Source of the DNA: Bacteroidia bacterium
GTDB taxonomy: Bacteria; Bacteroidota; Bacteroidia; 2-12-FULL-35-15
DNA: 64,000 nucleotides
Reading direction: 5' to 3'
Assembly: GCA_030654175.1 (NCBI GenBank)
Contig: JAURXZ010000016.1
Span: forward strand, 124,001-188,000
A program made the position numbers and the translations under genes. Within the stretch, counting starts at the first letter, position 1; each line of letters opens with the position of its first letter. A model generated the notes under the pieces. The model did no database searches and was not told the origin of the DNA. It saw only the letters and a program-made list of their open reading frames with translations. Below are positions 45,379-53,049 of the stretch, piece after piece.

Positions 45379-45414
45379 AAAAAGCGCCCTTCCATAATTG
45401 GAAGGGCGCTTTTT
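45379..45414 (-). terminator. Strong intrinsic terminator
   Basis: AAAAAGCGCCCTTCCA (45379-45394) pairs perfectly with TGGAAGGGCGCTTTTT (45399-45414) around a 4-nt loop, with T-rich DNA on both sides, so it can work in both directions. It follows the stop of the minus-strand lipoprotein gene at 45432. Confidence 0.9.
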
Positions 45415-45431
45415 GTTATTTTAACAGCAAA

Positions 45432-46079
45432 TTATTGTTTTACAAAAGTCTCAACTGTATTGATAGTAGAACCACCAGTTACTTCAGTGTAAGTAATGTT
45501 AAAAGTAGTAGAAGAAACTACAGAACCAGAACCAGCAAAAGTTCTATCAGCAGCTGGAGTTCCAACCTGGATAGCTGTTTGGCTTGGTAAAGTAATAGTT
45601 GTACCTACAATATCAGCATAGATACCAGTGTTTCCTGAATAATCACCAAATTTACCGAAACCAATTCTCTTGTTTAGAGTTGTTGAAGCAGTAATTGTTT
45701 GTGTGTAAGTGTATGGAGGAGAACCTGCAATTGAACAATTGTAAGTTCCGGTCATTGCACCTACTTCATTTTCAACGATAACAGTTCTTGTAGCAGTACC
45801 AACATTACCAGCAGCATCAGTAGCTGTATAAGTAATAGTATAAGTACCTGTTAAGTTTACGTTTACTGTTCCAGAAATTGTAGGAGTGATAGCTCCATCA
45901 TTTTCGTCAGTTGCAGTAGCATTCAATTCAGTGTAAGTACCTTGTAAGAAAATAGTTTGGCTTGCAGCACCATTTAAAGAAACAACAGGAGCAGCAATAT
46001 CATCTTTGTTACAACCGGTAAATACTGATGCCATTGCAATTAATGCAACCGCGGATAAATTAAAAATGTTTTTTTTCAT
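45432..46079 (-). CDS. DUF5011 Ig-fold lipoprotein
   Basis: A 215-aa lipoprotein: signal MKKNIFNLSAVALIAMASVF and lipobox FTGC with Cys at 23. Residues about 32-102 form an HYR/DUF5011-type beta-sandwich (LNGAASQTIFLQGTYTELNATATDENDG, then YTITYTATDAAGNVGTATRTVIV). The C-terminal half is a separate Thr/Gly-rich beta domain, common in small Bacteroidota lipoproteins of unknown role. A TACATTTG box on the minus strand (46125-46132) is about 45 bp upstream; a strong terminator follows. Confidence 0.85.
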   Translation of the reverse strand: MKKNIFNLSAVALIAMASVFTGCNKDDIAAPVVSLNGAASQTIFLQGTYTELNATATDENDGAITPTISGTVNVNLTGTYTITYTATDAAGNVGTATRTVIVENEVGAMTGTYNCSIAGSPPYTYTQTITASTTLNKRIGFGKFGDYSGNTGIYADIVGTTITLPSQTAIQVGTPAADRTFAGSGSVVSSTTFNITYTEVTGGSTINTVETFVKQ

Positions 46080-46152
46080 TTTGGTTATTTTGGTTTTGTT
46101 AGTAATTATTAATTTTTACGGATGCAAATGTACGATAGTTTTTTCCAAAATA

Positions 46153-46185
46153 TTTGTTTTTTGTATAAAAAAAATATTACTTTTG
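46153..46185 (+). promoter_or_regulatory. Promoter of the first alanine-rich lipoprotein
   Basis: TTTG (46153-46156), 21 nt, TACTTTTG (46178-46185): a full Bacteroidota-type promoter, about 33 bp before the ATG. The second lipoprotein gene has the same boxes at the same spacing. It lies back to back with the TACATTTG box of the divergent DUF5011 gene. Confidence 0.8.
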
Positions 46186-46217
46186 CTTCCGGTTAACCAA
46201 AAAACAAACAAAACAAT

Positions 46218-46547
46218 ATGAAAAAAGTACTTACATTAGTTGCAGTAGCTGGAATGTTCACATTCGTTGCTTGCGGACCAAGCGCTGAAGAAATAGCTGC
46301 TAAAGAAAAAATGAAACAAGATTCAATTGCTGCTGTTGAAGCAACTGCTGCTGCTGAAGCTGCTGCTGCTGCTGCTGCTGCTGAAGAAGCTGCGAAAGTT
46401 GCTGCTGCTGAAGCTGAAAAAGCTGCTGCTGAAGCTGCTGCTGCTGCTGAAGAAGCTGCAAAAGCTGCAAAAAAAGGTGGAAAATCTACTAAGCCTGCTA
46501 AACCAGCAGAGCCAGCTCCAGTTAAAGCTGGACAAGGAAGAGGTTAA
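46218..46547 (+). CDS. Alanine-rich small lipoprotein 1
   Basis: A 109-aa protein: signal and lipobox MKKVLTLVAVAGMFTFVAC (Cys19), then PSAEEIAAKEKMKQDSIAAV, a long Ala/Glu/Lys helix of EAAAAE units (about 40-83), and a basic tail with KKGGKSTKPAKP. Almost all Ala codons are GCT, giving a (GCTGCTGAA)n-like DNA repeat that could change length by slippage. The first 40 residues are nearly identical to the next gene. Outer-membrane lipoprotein of coiled-coil character, recalling Braun lipoprotein in design only. Strong promoter and terminator suggest high expression. Confidence 0.82.
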   Translation: MKKVLTLVAVAGMFTFVACGPSAEEIAAKEKMKQDSIAAVEATAAAEAAAAAAAAEEAAKVAAAEAEKAAAEAAAAAEEAAKAAKKGGKSTKPAKPAEPAPVKAGQGRG

Positions 46548-46566
46548 TACCTGATTCTAAATTAAT

Positions 46567-46602
46567 AAAAAAGGAGTACAGGATTGCTGTACTCCTTTTT
46601 TT
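46567..46602 (+). terminator. Intrinsic terminator of lipoprotein 1
   Basis: AAAAAAGGAGTACA (46567-46580) pairs with TGTACTCCTTTTTT (46588-46601), loop GGATTGC, T run after. The GGAGTAC stem is shared with the terminator of the second copy at 46984. Confidence 0.92.
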
Positions 46603-46629
46603 GTGCCTTGATTTTTTTTTTTTGCAATT

Positions 46630-46662
46630 TTTGTTTCAAATACAAAAATAAATGTAGCTTTG
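46630..46662 (+). promoter_or_regulatory. Promoter of the second alanine-rich lipoprotein
   Basis: TTTG (46630-46633), 21 nt, TAGCTTTG (46655-46662), about 35 bp before the ATG at 46697. Boxes and spacing equal those of the upstream paralogue. Confidence 0.8.
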
Positions 46663-46696
46663 CGCAAATTTTAATTAAAATCACAAACAAAACAAA

Positions 46697-46966
46697 ATGA
46701 AAAAATTATTTACATTAGTTGCCGTAGCAGGTATGTTTACATTCGTTGCTTGCGGACCAAGCGCTGAAGAAATTGCTGCGAAAGAAAAAATGACTCAAGA
46801 TTCAATTGCTGCTGTTGAAGCTGCTGCTGCTGAAGCTGCTGCTGCTGAAGCTGCTGCTGTTGAAGCTGCTGCTGCTGAAGCTGCTGCTAAAGTTGCTGCT
46901 GAGGCTGCTGCTGCTGAAGCTGCTGCTGCTGAAGAAGCTGCTAAAAAAGGCGGTAAAAAGAAATAA
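46697..46966 (+). CDS. Alanine-rich small lipoprotein 2
   Basis: An 89-aa paralogue of the previous gene: MKKLFTLVAVAGMFTFVAC lipobox (Cys19), PSAEEIAAKEKMTQDSIAAV, then EAAAAEAAAAEAAAVEAAAA-type helix and a short basic tail KKGGKKK. It lacks the Lys/Pro/Ala extension of copy 1. Five-residue periodicity (EAAAA) is seen rather than a strict heptad, so a single helix or loose bundle is likely. The C-terminal lysines are suitable for contact with peptidoglycan or other acidic polymers; that is inference. Confidence 0.82.
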   Translation: MKKLFTLVAVAGMFTFVACGPSAEEIAAKEKMTQDSIAAVEAAAAEAAAAEAAAVEAAAAEAAAKVAAEAAAAEAAAAEEAAKKGGKKK

Positions 46967-46983
46967 TATTCTTTTTGCAAGAC

Positions 46984-47020
46984 AAAAAAAAGGAGTACCA
47001 AATTGGTACTCCTTTTTTTT
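46984..47020 (+). terminator. Intrinsic terminator of lipoprotein 2
   Basis: A-tract plus GGAGTACCAA pairs with TTGGTACTCC plus T-tract (46984-47001 with 47003-47020). Stem core GGAGTACC is shared with the first terminator; the changes are compensatory-looking (CA/TG versus CC/GG). Confidence 0.92.
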
Positions 47021-47150
47021 TGTTCCTAATCTCGATTGTTTGCCCTATGATCAGATGGAGATGAGGATTAAGAATTCGAAATGACGATTTTTTCGTGACA
47101 CCTTAGTGCTTACAAGGGACCTTTTGATTATATCCTGAACTCAATCTTAG

Positions 47151-49484
47151 TTATATTTTTTCATCCGCCTCTTTTTTTTCCTGAGAAGCGGCAAGGTAAG
47201 ATGCTAAAGCTAATTTAATATCGCCATAGCTATATTCATCTCCCAGGGCTTGTTTTATTGTTCCGAATAAAAAAGTATCTAATTTTTTTGAAACACTTAT
47301 AATGTTTTCTGTTTTTTCGGCAGGCAAAAATTCTTTGATATCCAATTTCCCCTTGGTAATAAAATAAGCCAGATGCCCTTCTATTGTTCCTGTTGCCATA
47401 GATCGCAACCTTGCAATGGTTTCTATATCATTGCCCTGTTTGTGAAGTTTAAAAGATTCTTCCTTCGAATCCTTTTTTTCAACCTTCTCTGCATCAGCAC
47501 CGTCCTTTTTTTTCTTTTTTTCTTTAACAGTTTTGACCTTTTCAGCAGCTGTGCTGTTTTTCACCTCAACTGTGAATATAGAGTTCAGTTGTTCCATCCG
47601 GGTTGAATCAAAACAGACTTTTGCAACTTCTTCTTTTGTAACCTCTTTATTGGTAATAGTAGCATTTATTAAAAGTGCGGCTTTACTTATGAGTTTGTAC
47701 TGCTCATTAATAATAACTTCCAATGATAACAACTCGTTCAAATATGTTTTTGTTTTTTTTTCGGATTTAAGGATCAGAATATGCCTGAATATTTTGTTTG
47801 ACAGGTCCTTAAAAACCGGAGAAAAATAAGCGGAAGCTGCAAGTACCCTTTTATAAAGAAATTCAATGTGCCCGGCCTCTTTTTTATCAATGATAGAAAC
47901 TATCTGATGCCTGAAATTATCAGCGTGTGGCTTTATCGCTTTTACTTCCTTTTCCAAGTCCTGAGCCCATTTGTGATGCCTTTGTTTGATGGATTTTTTT
48001 CCATCTTTTACATAACTGTCGCTATGCTCTTCGCAATTTTTAATGAGACCATTAAAATCAAAACTTTTTAATACATACTCTTTTAAAAATTGATACGTTT
48101 CACTTGTTAAAAGTTCGTTTAGGTTTTGCTGCTCCGTTTGTGCCCTGGAATAGTTAGTAATTTTACTATCCTGATTAATATTATTGAAATTGATGACTGA
48201 TGTCAGCACCAATCCATCCAAAGACCTCAAACGGGATAAGGCAACATATACCTGCCCTGGCGCAAAAGCATCACTGGCATCAATAATGGCTTTATCGAAG
48301 GTAAGCCCCTGGCTTTTATGAACAGTAATGGCCCAGGCTAGTTTTATAGGATAATGTGTAAAAGTACCGGCCACCGATTCCTCTATTTCATTGCTGGTTT
48401 CATTAAGTTTATATTTTAAATTTTTCCAAACATAAGGCTCTACCTTAATAGTATCTGATGTATCGCTGAATTTCACTTCAATATCAATACCATCAATAGA
48501 AGAAACGATCCCTATTTTACCGTTAAAAAAGCGCTGTGCCCCCGTAGGATCATTTTTCACAAACATGATTTGTGCACCTATCTTCAATTCGAGTGTTTTT
48601 TCAATAGGGTAAGCATTCTCATTAAAATCATCTTCTGTTTTCGCCTCAAAGAAAAATGATTTTCCATCCAACCTGTTCAGGAAATTTTTATTTAATTCAA
48701 TTGCCTTATAATTGTGTGTGGTAAGTGTTATGTAATTATCTGCGGGGCCTGGTTCAAAATTTGGTTTATAATAGGTATTCAATAATGTGTTATCCTCAAC
48801 TGTTACCATATTATTTCTGAGATTATTCAATAGATCCACAAAACGATGGTCGGTTTGCCGGTAAATCTTGTCTAACTCAATGTATACAGGCTTATTCTCC
48901 TGAAGCACTTGTGCATCAAAAAAATAAATGCTTTTGTAAAATGGTTTTAACAATTGCCATTCCTCATTTTTCACAACCGGTGGCAGTTGCAATAGATCGC
49001 CAATAAATAATACCTGTACCCCTCCAAACGGCTGGTTATTCCTTCTTCTTATATATCGGAGTATAAAATCCATTGCATCCAGTATATCGGCACGCAACAT
49101 ACTTACTTCATCAATAATTAATAACTCCAATTCCCTGATCAGTTTACGCTTGGAATCATACATTTGAACATGTTTGATCAACGAAACGGGGTCATTGATT
49201 TTCACATTCCCCTGGAAATCCTCTTGAGCTTGTTTAACAGGAATAAAGGTGCCAAAAGGCAGTTGAAATAAGGAATGAATTGTAACACCACCGGCATTCA
49301 ATGCTGCAATCCCGGTAGGTGCAACAATTAAACATTTTTTGTAAGTATTTTTTACGATCTGATGTAAGAACGTGGTTTTACCGGTTCCTGCTTTACCGGT
49401 TAGAAATACATTTTTATTGGTATTATTTATAAACCTGGAAGCAAATAAAGCTTGATCAATTGTTTTGGGTATATTACCTTCCAT
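47151..49484 (-). CDS. PIF1-like helicase with C-terminal HTH
   Basis: A 777-aa SF1B helicase. Motifs: VFLTGKAGTGKTTFL (Walker A, 30-44), CLIVAPTGIAALNAGGVTIHSLF, LLIIDEVSMLRADILD (Walker B), FIGDLLQLPPVV, and AWAITVHKSQGLTFDKAIID and VYVALSRLRSLDGL near residue 400. The C-terminal third is unusual: a helical region, a Lys-rich linker (EKKKKKDGADAEKVEKK, about 660) and a helix-turn-helix-like segment (FKLHKQGNDIETIARLRSMA and ITKGKLDIKEFLP) similar to the HTH_40/RQC-tail domain. Likely acts on G-quadruplex or stalled-fork DNA. Confidence 0.9.
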   Translation of the reverse strand: MEGNIPKTIDQALFASRFINNTNKNVFLTGKAGTGKTTFLHQIVKNTYKKCLIVAPTGIAALNAGGVTIHSLFQLPFGTFIPVKQAQEDFQGNVKINDPVSLIKHVQMYDSKRKLIRELELLIIDEVSMLRADILDAMDFILRYIRRRNNQPFGGVQVLFIGDLLQLPPVVKNEEWQLLKPFYKSIYFFDAQVLQENKPVYIELDKIYRQTDHRFVDLLNNLRNNMVTVEDNTLLNTYYKPNFEPGPADNYITLTTHNYKAIELNKNFLNRLDGKSFFFEAKTEDDFNENAYPIEKTLELKIGAQIMFVKNDPTGAQRFFNGKIGIVSSIDGIDIEVKFSDTSDTIKVEPYVWKNLKYKLNETSNEIEESVAGTFTHYPIKLAWAITVHKSQGLTFDKAIIDASDAFAPGQVYVALSRLRSLDGLVLTSVINFNNINQDSKITNYSRAQTEQQNLNELLTSETYQFLKEYVLKSFDFNGLIKNCEEHSDSYVKDGKKSIKQRHHKWAQDLEKEVKAIKPHADNFRHQIVSIIDKKEAGHIEFLYKRVLAASAYFSPVFKDLSNKIFRHILILKSEKKTKTYLNELLSLEVIINEQYKLISKAALLINATITNKEVTKEEVAKVCFDSTRMEQLNSIFTVEVKNSTAAEKVKTVKEKKKKKDGADAEKVEKKDSKEESFKLHKQGNDIETIARLRSMATGTIEGHLAYFITKGKLDIKEFLPAEKTENIISVSKKLDTFLFGTIKQALGDEYSYGDIKLALASYLAASQEKKEADEKI

Positions 49485-49580
49485 TTTTAAATTACGATTG
49501 ATGCGGGATACTGGGAAGTTTCGAAATAATTTATCTTGTTAAGCATTATTCTTTTGCGAATTTCAATCTGTTTTTTATTT

Positions 49581-49673
49581 GGGCGTTCCCCTTTCGAAAG
49601 AAAGGGGCGGGCTTTGCGCTTCAATCTTCTCCGATAAAAATCGGAGAAGGATTTCCGCTGCAATCCCTAACGC
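49581..49673. repeat. Dispersed repeat family, copy 2 (short subtype)
   Basis: Starts GGGCGTTCCCCTTTCG with hairpin CCCCTTTC/GAAAGGGG, then GGGCTTTGCGCTTCAATC, an inner hairpin TTCTCCGAT/ATCGGAGAA and GGATTTCCGCTGCAATCCC before TAACGC. It lacks the TTATCCTGAGC insert of copies 1 and 3. It lies between the helicase start and the DUF1456 gene. Confidence 0.85.
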
Positions 49674-49775
49674 GGCTTCAGCAATGAAAGAGCCTCAAAG
49701 TAACAACATTACACTATGCTTTGGATAAATTTCAAATAAACCCGTTTATTAATTGCCTATTGTCGAATTGTAAAA

Positions 49776-50027
49776 TTATTGACCTGTTGTTTGTTGTTTT
49801 TTCTCCGGCATAGGACCTCGCTTAAAAATAATTAATCCATTCAGAAAATTCCTCAATAGTTGATCCCCACATTCCTTATAGTTGGCATGATCCGGTTTGC
49901 GGTATAGCGCATTAAGTTCACTTTTAGTGATCTCAAAATCAGCCAACTTAAGAATTTTGACTACGTCTTCATCTTTAAGTTCTAAGGCTACACGTATTTT
50001 TTTTAGTATGTCGTTGTTGGTTAGCAT
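49776..50027 (-). CDS. DUF1456 (YehS-like) small protein
   Basis: An 83-aa protein with one DUF1456 unit: LTNNDILKKIRVALELKDED, VVKILKLADFEITKSELNALYRKPDH, YKECGDQLLRNFLNGLI. E. coli YehS carries two such units in about 156 aa, so this is a single-unit form. The family is cytosolic and its function is unknown. The C-terminal KRGPMPEKKQQTTGQ is a disordered tail. ATG 50027. Confidence 0.85.
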   Translation of the reverse strand: MLTNNDILKKIRVALELKDEDVVKILKLADFEITKSELNALYRKPDHANYKECGDQLLRNFLNGLIIFKRGPMPEKKQQTTGQ

Positions 50028-50121
50028 TTGTTCGTTTTTTGTCCCCCTTGGATAATTGCCTATGCTTTAGGGAAGAGGGCTTGGGATGAAATCATTTTTT
50101 TTTGTAAATTTATAAATAATT

Positions 50122-50138
50122 TTGGAACGGTTTATGAT
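50122..50138 (+). promoter_or_regulatory. Shared upstream box of paralogue 1
   Basis: TTGGAACGGTTTATGAT, 53 bp before the ATG, matches the box at 51426-51442 in front of the second paralogue with one change. No TAnnTTTG box is present in either leader, so a different sigma factor (GGAAC is an ECF-type -35 core) or a regulator is possible. Confidence 0.5.
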
Positions 50139-50191
50139 TATGTGTAAATGTAGTACCCAATTTTTAGTGTTTTAATATAAAATTAAACAAA

Positions 50192-51391
50192 ATGAAAAAA
50201 GCGCTGTTCATCACCACAATCATAGGAGGTAGTTTTTTATATTCTCCTGTTTTTTCTCAGGAAAAAGTTGCCCCGGACTCCTTAGGTTTACCGGGCGACA
50301 ATCTTAACCTTTATGGTGTTTTAGATCTTTTTCAAAAATCTGAAACATTAGAAGAATTTGAGAAAAAATTAAATGCCGAAGATTCCAAGGTCAATAATCT
50401 TGATTTGAATGGCAATGATAAGATCGACTACATCAGTGTGGTGGATAATGTGAAAGGAAGCGCTCATGCGATAGTACTTCAGGTTGCGGTAAATGAAAAA
50501 GAGACCCAGGATGTTGCCGTTATTGAAGTAGAAAAAGACAAGGATGATAAAGTTCAGATACAGGTAGTGGGTGATGAGCAACTATACGGAAAAAATTATA
50601 TAATTGAACCCAAAGAAGATGCTTCAAAAACCACAACAGGCGGAACACCAAATCCTGGTTACTCTGATGGTAAATCCGGTATTTCAGGAACCGGTGATGA
50701 AAAAAAATCAACGGTAACTAATACTACCAATAATTATTATAATTCAAATAATAACGCGAATAACTATTCGTATCCTGCAGGTAGCTGGACCATTGTCCGA
50801 TATATGTATTACCCAACATATACAGTATATGTTTCTCCATGGAGATGGGGTTATTATCCCGGATACTGGAATCCATGGGCTCCTCTATACTGGCATTCGT
50901 ATTATTATGGTTATCATCATAATCATTACCATGATCATTATGGTTATTATCACAGATCTTATAGCTATCGCAATAATACTGCCCATGATTTTTACGGACA
51001 AAGAAGATCTACAGCTGCTTCTGTAGATCAAAGAAGAGTTAGCGGAGATTACAGAAAAACATACAGCAGACCTGACCTGGCACCTAAACAAAGCAATGAT
51101 AGACGTTTGGGCGGGGATGACAGAAAATCGAATTCAAATAATGATGGTAGAAAATCCAATTCAACTATTGATAACAACAGGCAAACTAAAGAAGGACAGA
51201 ACAGGAGTAATGTAAATGAAAACAAGGAGCCTTCAAGAAACAATAATAGAGTAAATAAAACACAGGACAATAAGAGGCCATCGAAATCTGTAAAACCACA
51301 ACGCTCTCAAAGCCCTAAGTCAAGTCCGGCTCCGCGCAGTACCCCGCGCTCCGGATCAAAATCCGGCAATAAAGGAAGCGGAGGGAGATAG
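50192..51391 (+). CDS. Secreted W/Y-rich protein, paralogue 1
   Basis: A 399-aa exported protein, signal about 1-22. Residues 26-155 are a conserved domain (DSLGLPGDNLNLYGVLDLFQ, then DLNGNDKIDYISVVDNVKG with an EF-hand-like loop, and IVLQVAVNEKETQDVAVIEV). A central Trp/Tyr/Pro-rich block follows (YYPTYTVYVSPWRWGYYPGY and WNPWAPLYWHSYYYGYHHNH) with a His/Tyr run, then a basic Asn/Ser/Arg tail. I recognise the type as common in Bacteroidota but with no known function; binding to the cell surface or a polymer is inference. A tandem paralogue follows after 100 bp. Confidence 0.75.
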   Translation: MKKALFITTIIGGSFLYSPVFSQEKVAPDSLGLPGDNLNLYGVLDLFQKSETLEEFEKKLNAEDSKVNNLDLNGNDKIDYISVVDNVKGSAHAIVLQVAVNEKETQDVAVIEVEKDKDDKVQIQVVGDEQLYGKNYIIEPKEDASKTTTGGTPNPGYSDGKSGISGTGDEKKSTVTNTTNNYYNSNNNANNYSYPAGSWTIVRYMYYPTYTVYVSPWRWGYYPGYWNPWAPLYWHSYYYGYHHNHYHDHYGYYHRSYSYRNNTAHDFYGQRRSTAASVDQRRVSGDYRKTYSRPDLAPKQSNDRRLGGDDRKSNSNNDGRKSNSTIDNNRQTKEGQNRSNVNENKEPSRNNNRVNKTQDNKRPSKSVKPQRSQSPKSSPAPRSTPRSGSKSGNKGSGGR

Positions 51392-51425
51392 TAAAAAGTT
51401 TTAACGTACACCGTTCCATGTTTAT

Positions 51426-51442
51426 TTGGAACAGTTTATGAT
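51426..51442 (+). promoter_or_regulatory. Shared upstream box of paralogue 2
   Basis: TTGGAACAGTTTATGAT, 49 bp before the ATG. Here the GGAAC core is also the right half of an inverted repeat with GTTCCA (51413-51418), and CGTATAAT follows 16 nt after GGAAC, an ECF-like -10 candidate. Confidence 0.5.
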
Positions 51443-51491
51443 ATTGCTCGTATAATATGAAAAATCAGTATTAATATAAAAATTCACCCAC

Positions 51492-52922
51492 ATGAAAAAA
51501 ACATTTTTCTTCATATTTACTATTGGATGTAGTTTGATATGGTCGCCTATTTTTTCACAGGAAAATGACACCCCGGACTCTTTAGGTTTGCCGGGCGATA
51601 ACCTTAATCTTTATGGTGTTTTAGACCTTTTTCAAAAATCTGAAACACTCGAAGAGTTTGAGAAAAAATTAAATTCTGAAGATTCTAAGATCAATAACCT
51701 TGATTTGAACGGCAATAATAAGATCGACTATATCAGTGTGAAGGATCATATGAAAGGAACTGCTCATGCGATAGTTCTTCAGGTTGCGGTAAATGAAAAA
51801 GAAAGCCAGGACATTGCTGTTATTGAAGTTGAAAAAGATAAAGATGATAATGTTCAGGTTCAAATAATCGGTGATGAATCGTTATATGGTAAAAATTATA
51901 TAATTGAACCCAAAGAAGCCTCCTCAAAGGAATTAACAAAAAGAGGCACTCCAAATCCCGGTTATAATGGAGGAGGGAAAACAACCAACATAACTAATAA
52001 TTATTATAATTCTAATAATGCACCGGTTTATGAAGGGTATGCATATTATCCGGTGAGATCCTGGAACATTATTAATTATTTATTTTTTCCATCATACATT
52101 GCTTATGTTTCTCCATGGAGCTGGGGTTATTATCCCGGATATTGGAATCCGTGGACCCCATTATTCTGGCATTCGTACTATAGTTTTAATTGCTACCATC
52201 GCCCTTATTTTTATGGTAATTTTTGCAGATCAGGTTTTTATCGTAATAATTATGCTCACAATTATTATGGCCAAAGGAGATCAACTTCTGCTACAGTAAA
52301 TCAAAGAAATGATAGAGGGGCATATAGCAATACCTATAGCAGACGTGATTTAGTCTCTAAAGAAGGACGCTCTCCAAAAGCAAACAGGATATCCAATTCT
52401 ACCTATCAGAATACAAGGATAAGCAGAGAAACTTCACAGAACCATGTTGCCGGCAGGGAACGAAATCCTTCATCAGGAAACAGAGAAATTTCCAGATCAA
52501 CCTTTCAAAATACCAGAGTAAATAACGAAACTGCTGAGGCACGTAATTCCGGAAAGGAAAGAAATCCTTCATCAGGAAACAGGGAAGCAGACAGATCAAA
52601 CTATCAAAATAACAGAACAAACAGTAGATATTCTCAAAACCGTGATGCAAATGAAAGAACTGCTTCTGCCAGAAATAATAATAACCAGAATCGTGTAGCA
52701 GAAAATTATAATAATTCCGGAAGGAAAAATAATTCAGTTCGTCAAAATGGGAATTCATCAACTCGTTCAGGATCTTATTCTGCTCCAAGTTCCAGATCTT
52801 ATTCGGCTCCAAGTCATTCGGGTGGAGGAGGAGGCAGAAGTTTTGGCGGTGGCAGTGGCGGTGGTGGTAGAAGTAGCGGTGGCGGTGGATTTAGCGGAGG
52901 TGGCGGAGGAAGAGGCCGATAA
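51492..52922 (+). CDS. Secreted W/Y-rich protein, paralogue 2
   Basis: A 476-aa paralogue of the upstream gene: nearly identical 110-residue N-terminal domain (same DSLGLPGDNLNLYGVLDLFQ), EF-hand-like DLNGNNKIDYISVKD, and VSPWSWGYYPGYWNPWTPLF. The tail differs: two to three copies of an ERNPSSGNRE-xxRS-xxQNxR unit (about 320-375), then an Asn/Ser region and a Gly-rich end (GGGGGRSFGGGSGGGGRSSG). The His/Tyr run of paralogue 1 is lost. Duplication followed by tail exchange is likely. A strong terminator follows. Confidence 0.75.
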   Translation: MKKTFFFIFTIGCSLIWSPIFSQENDTPDSLGLPGDNLNLYGVLDLFQKSETLEEFEKKLNSEDSKINNLDLNGNNKIDYISVKDHMKGTAHAIVLQVAVNEKESQDIAVIEVEKDKDDNVQVQIIGDESLYGKNYIIEPKEASSKELTKRGTPNPGYNGGGKTTNITNNYYNSNNAPVYEGYAYYPVRSWNIINYLFFPSYIAYVSPWSWGYYPGYWNPWTPLFWHSYYSFNCYHRPYFYGNFCRSGFYRNNYAHNYYGQRRSTSATVNQRNDRGAYSNTYSRRDLVSKEGRSPKANRISNSTYQNTRISRETSQNHVAGRERNPSSGNREISRSTFQNTRVNNETAEARNSGKERNPSSGNREADRSNYQNNRTNSRYSQNRDANERTASARNNNNQNRVAENYNNSGRKNNSVRQNGNSSTRSGSYSAPSSRSYSAPSHSGGGGGRSFGGGSGGGGRSSGGGGFSGGGGGRGR

Positions 52923-52951
52923 ATTTATACCTGCATACTATTATTAAATAA

Positions 52952-52984
52952 AAAAACGTCTCGCATGATTGGAGACGTTTTTTT
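52952..52984 (+). terminator. Intrinsic terminator
   Basis: AAAAACGTCTC (52952-52962) pairs with GAGACGTTTTT (52972-52982), followed by more T. It ends the paralogue pair and, in the other direction, may also serve the large minus-strand gene ending at 53050. Confidence 0.9.
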
Positions 52985-53049
52985 TGTTTTGTTATTCGGG
53001 ATCGGAAACCTCCGCAATTGATCTATCATTGCCGCAATTTAAATCCTTT

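Noticed and set aside
46327-46960. Possible CRISPR-like or microsatellite array
   Set aside because: Repeats are contiguous codons within two coding genes without spacers; no cas genes are present.
46323-47001. Long open frames antisense or shifted across the alanine-rich lipoproteins (Ser-, Leu- or Ala-rich)
   Set aside because: They are by-products of the GCT/GAA trinucleotide repeats; they lack starts with promoters, and the sense frame has a lipobox, promoter and terminator.
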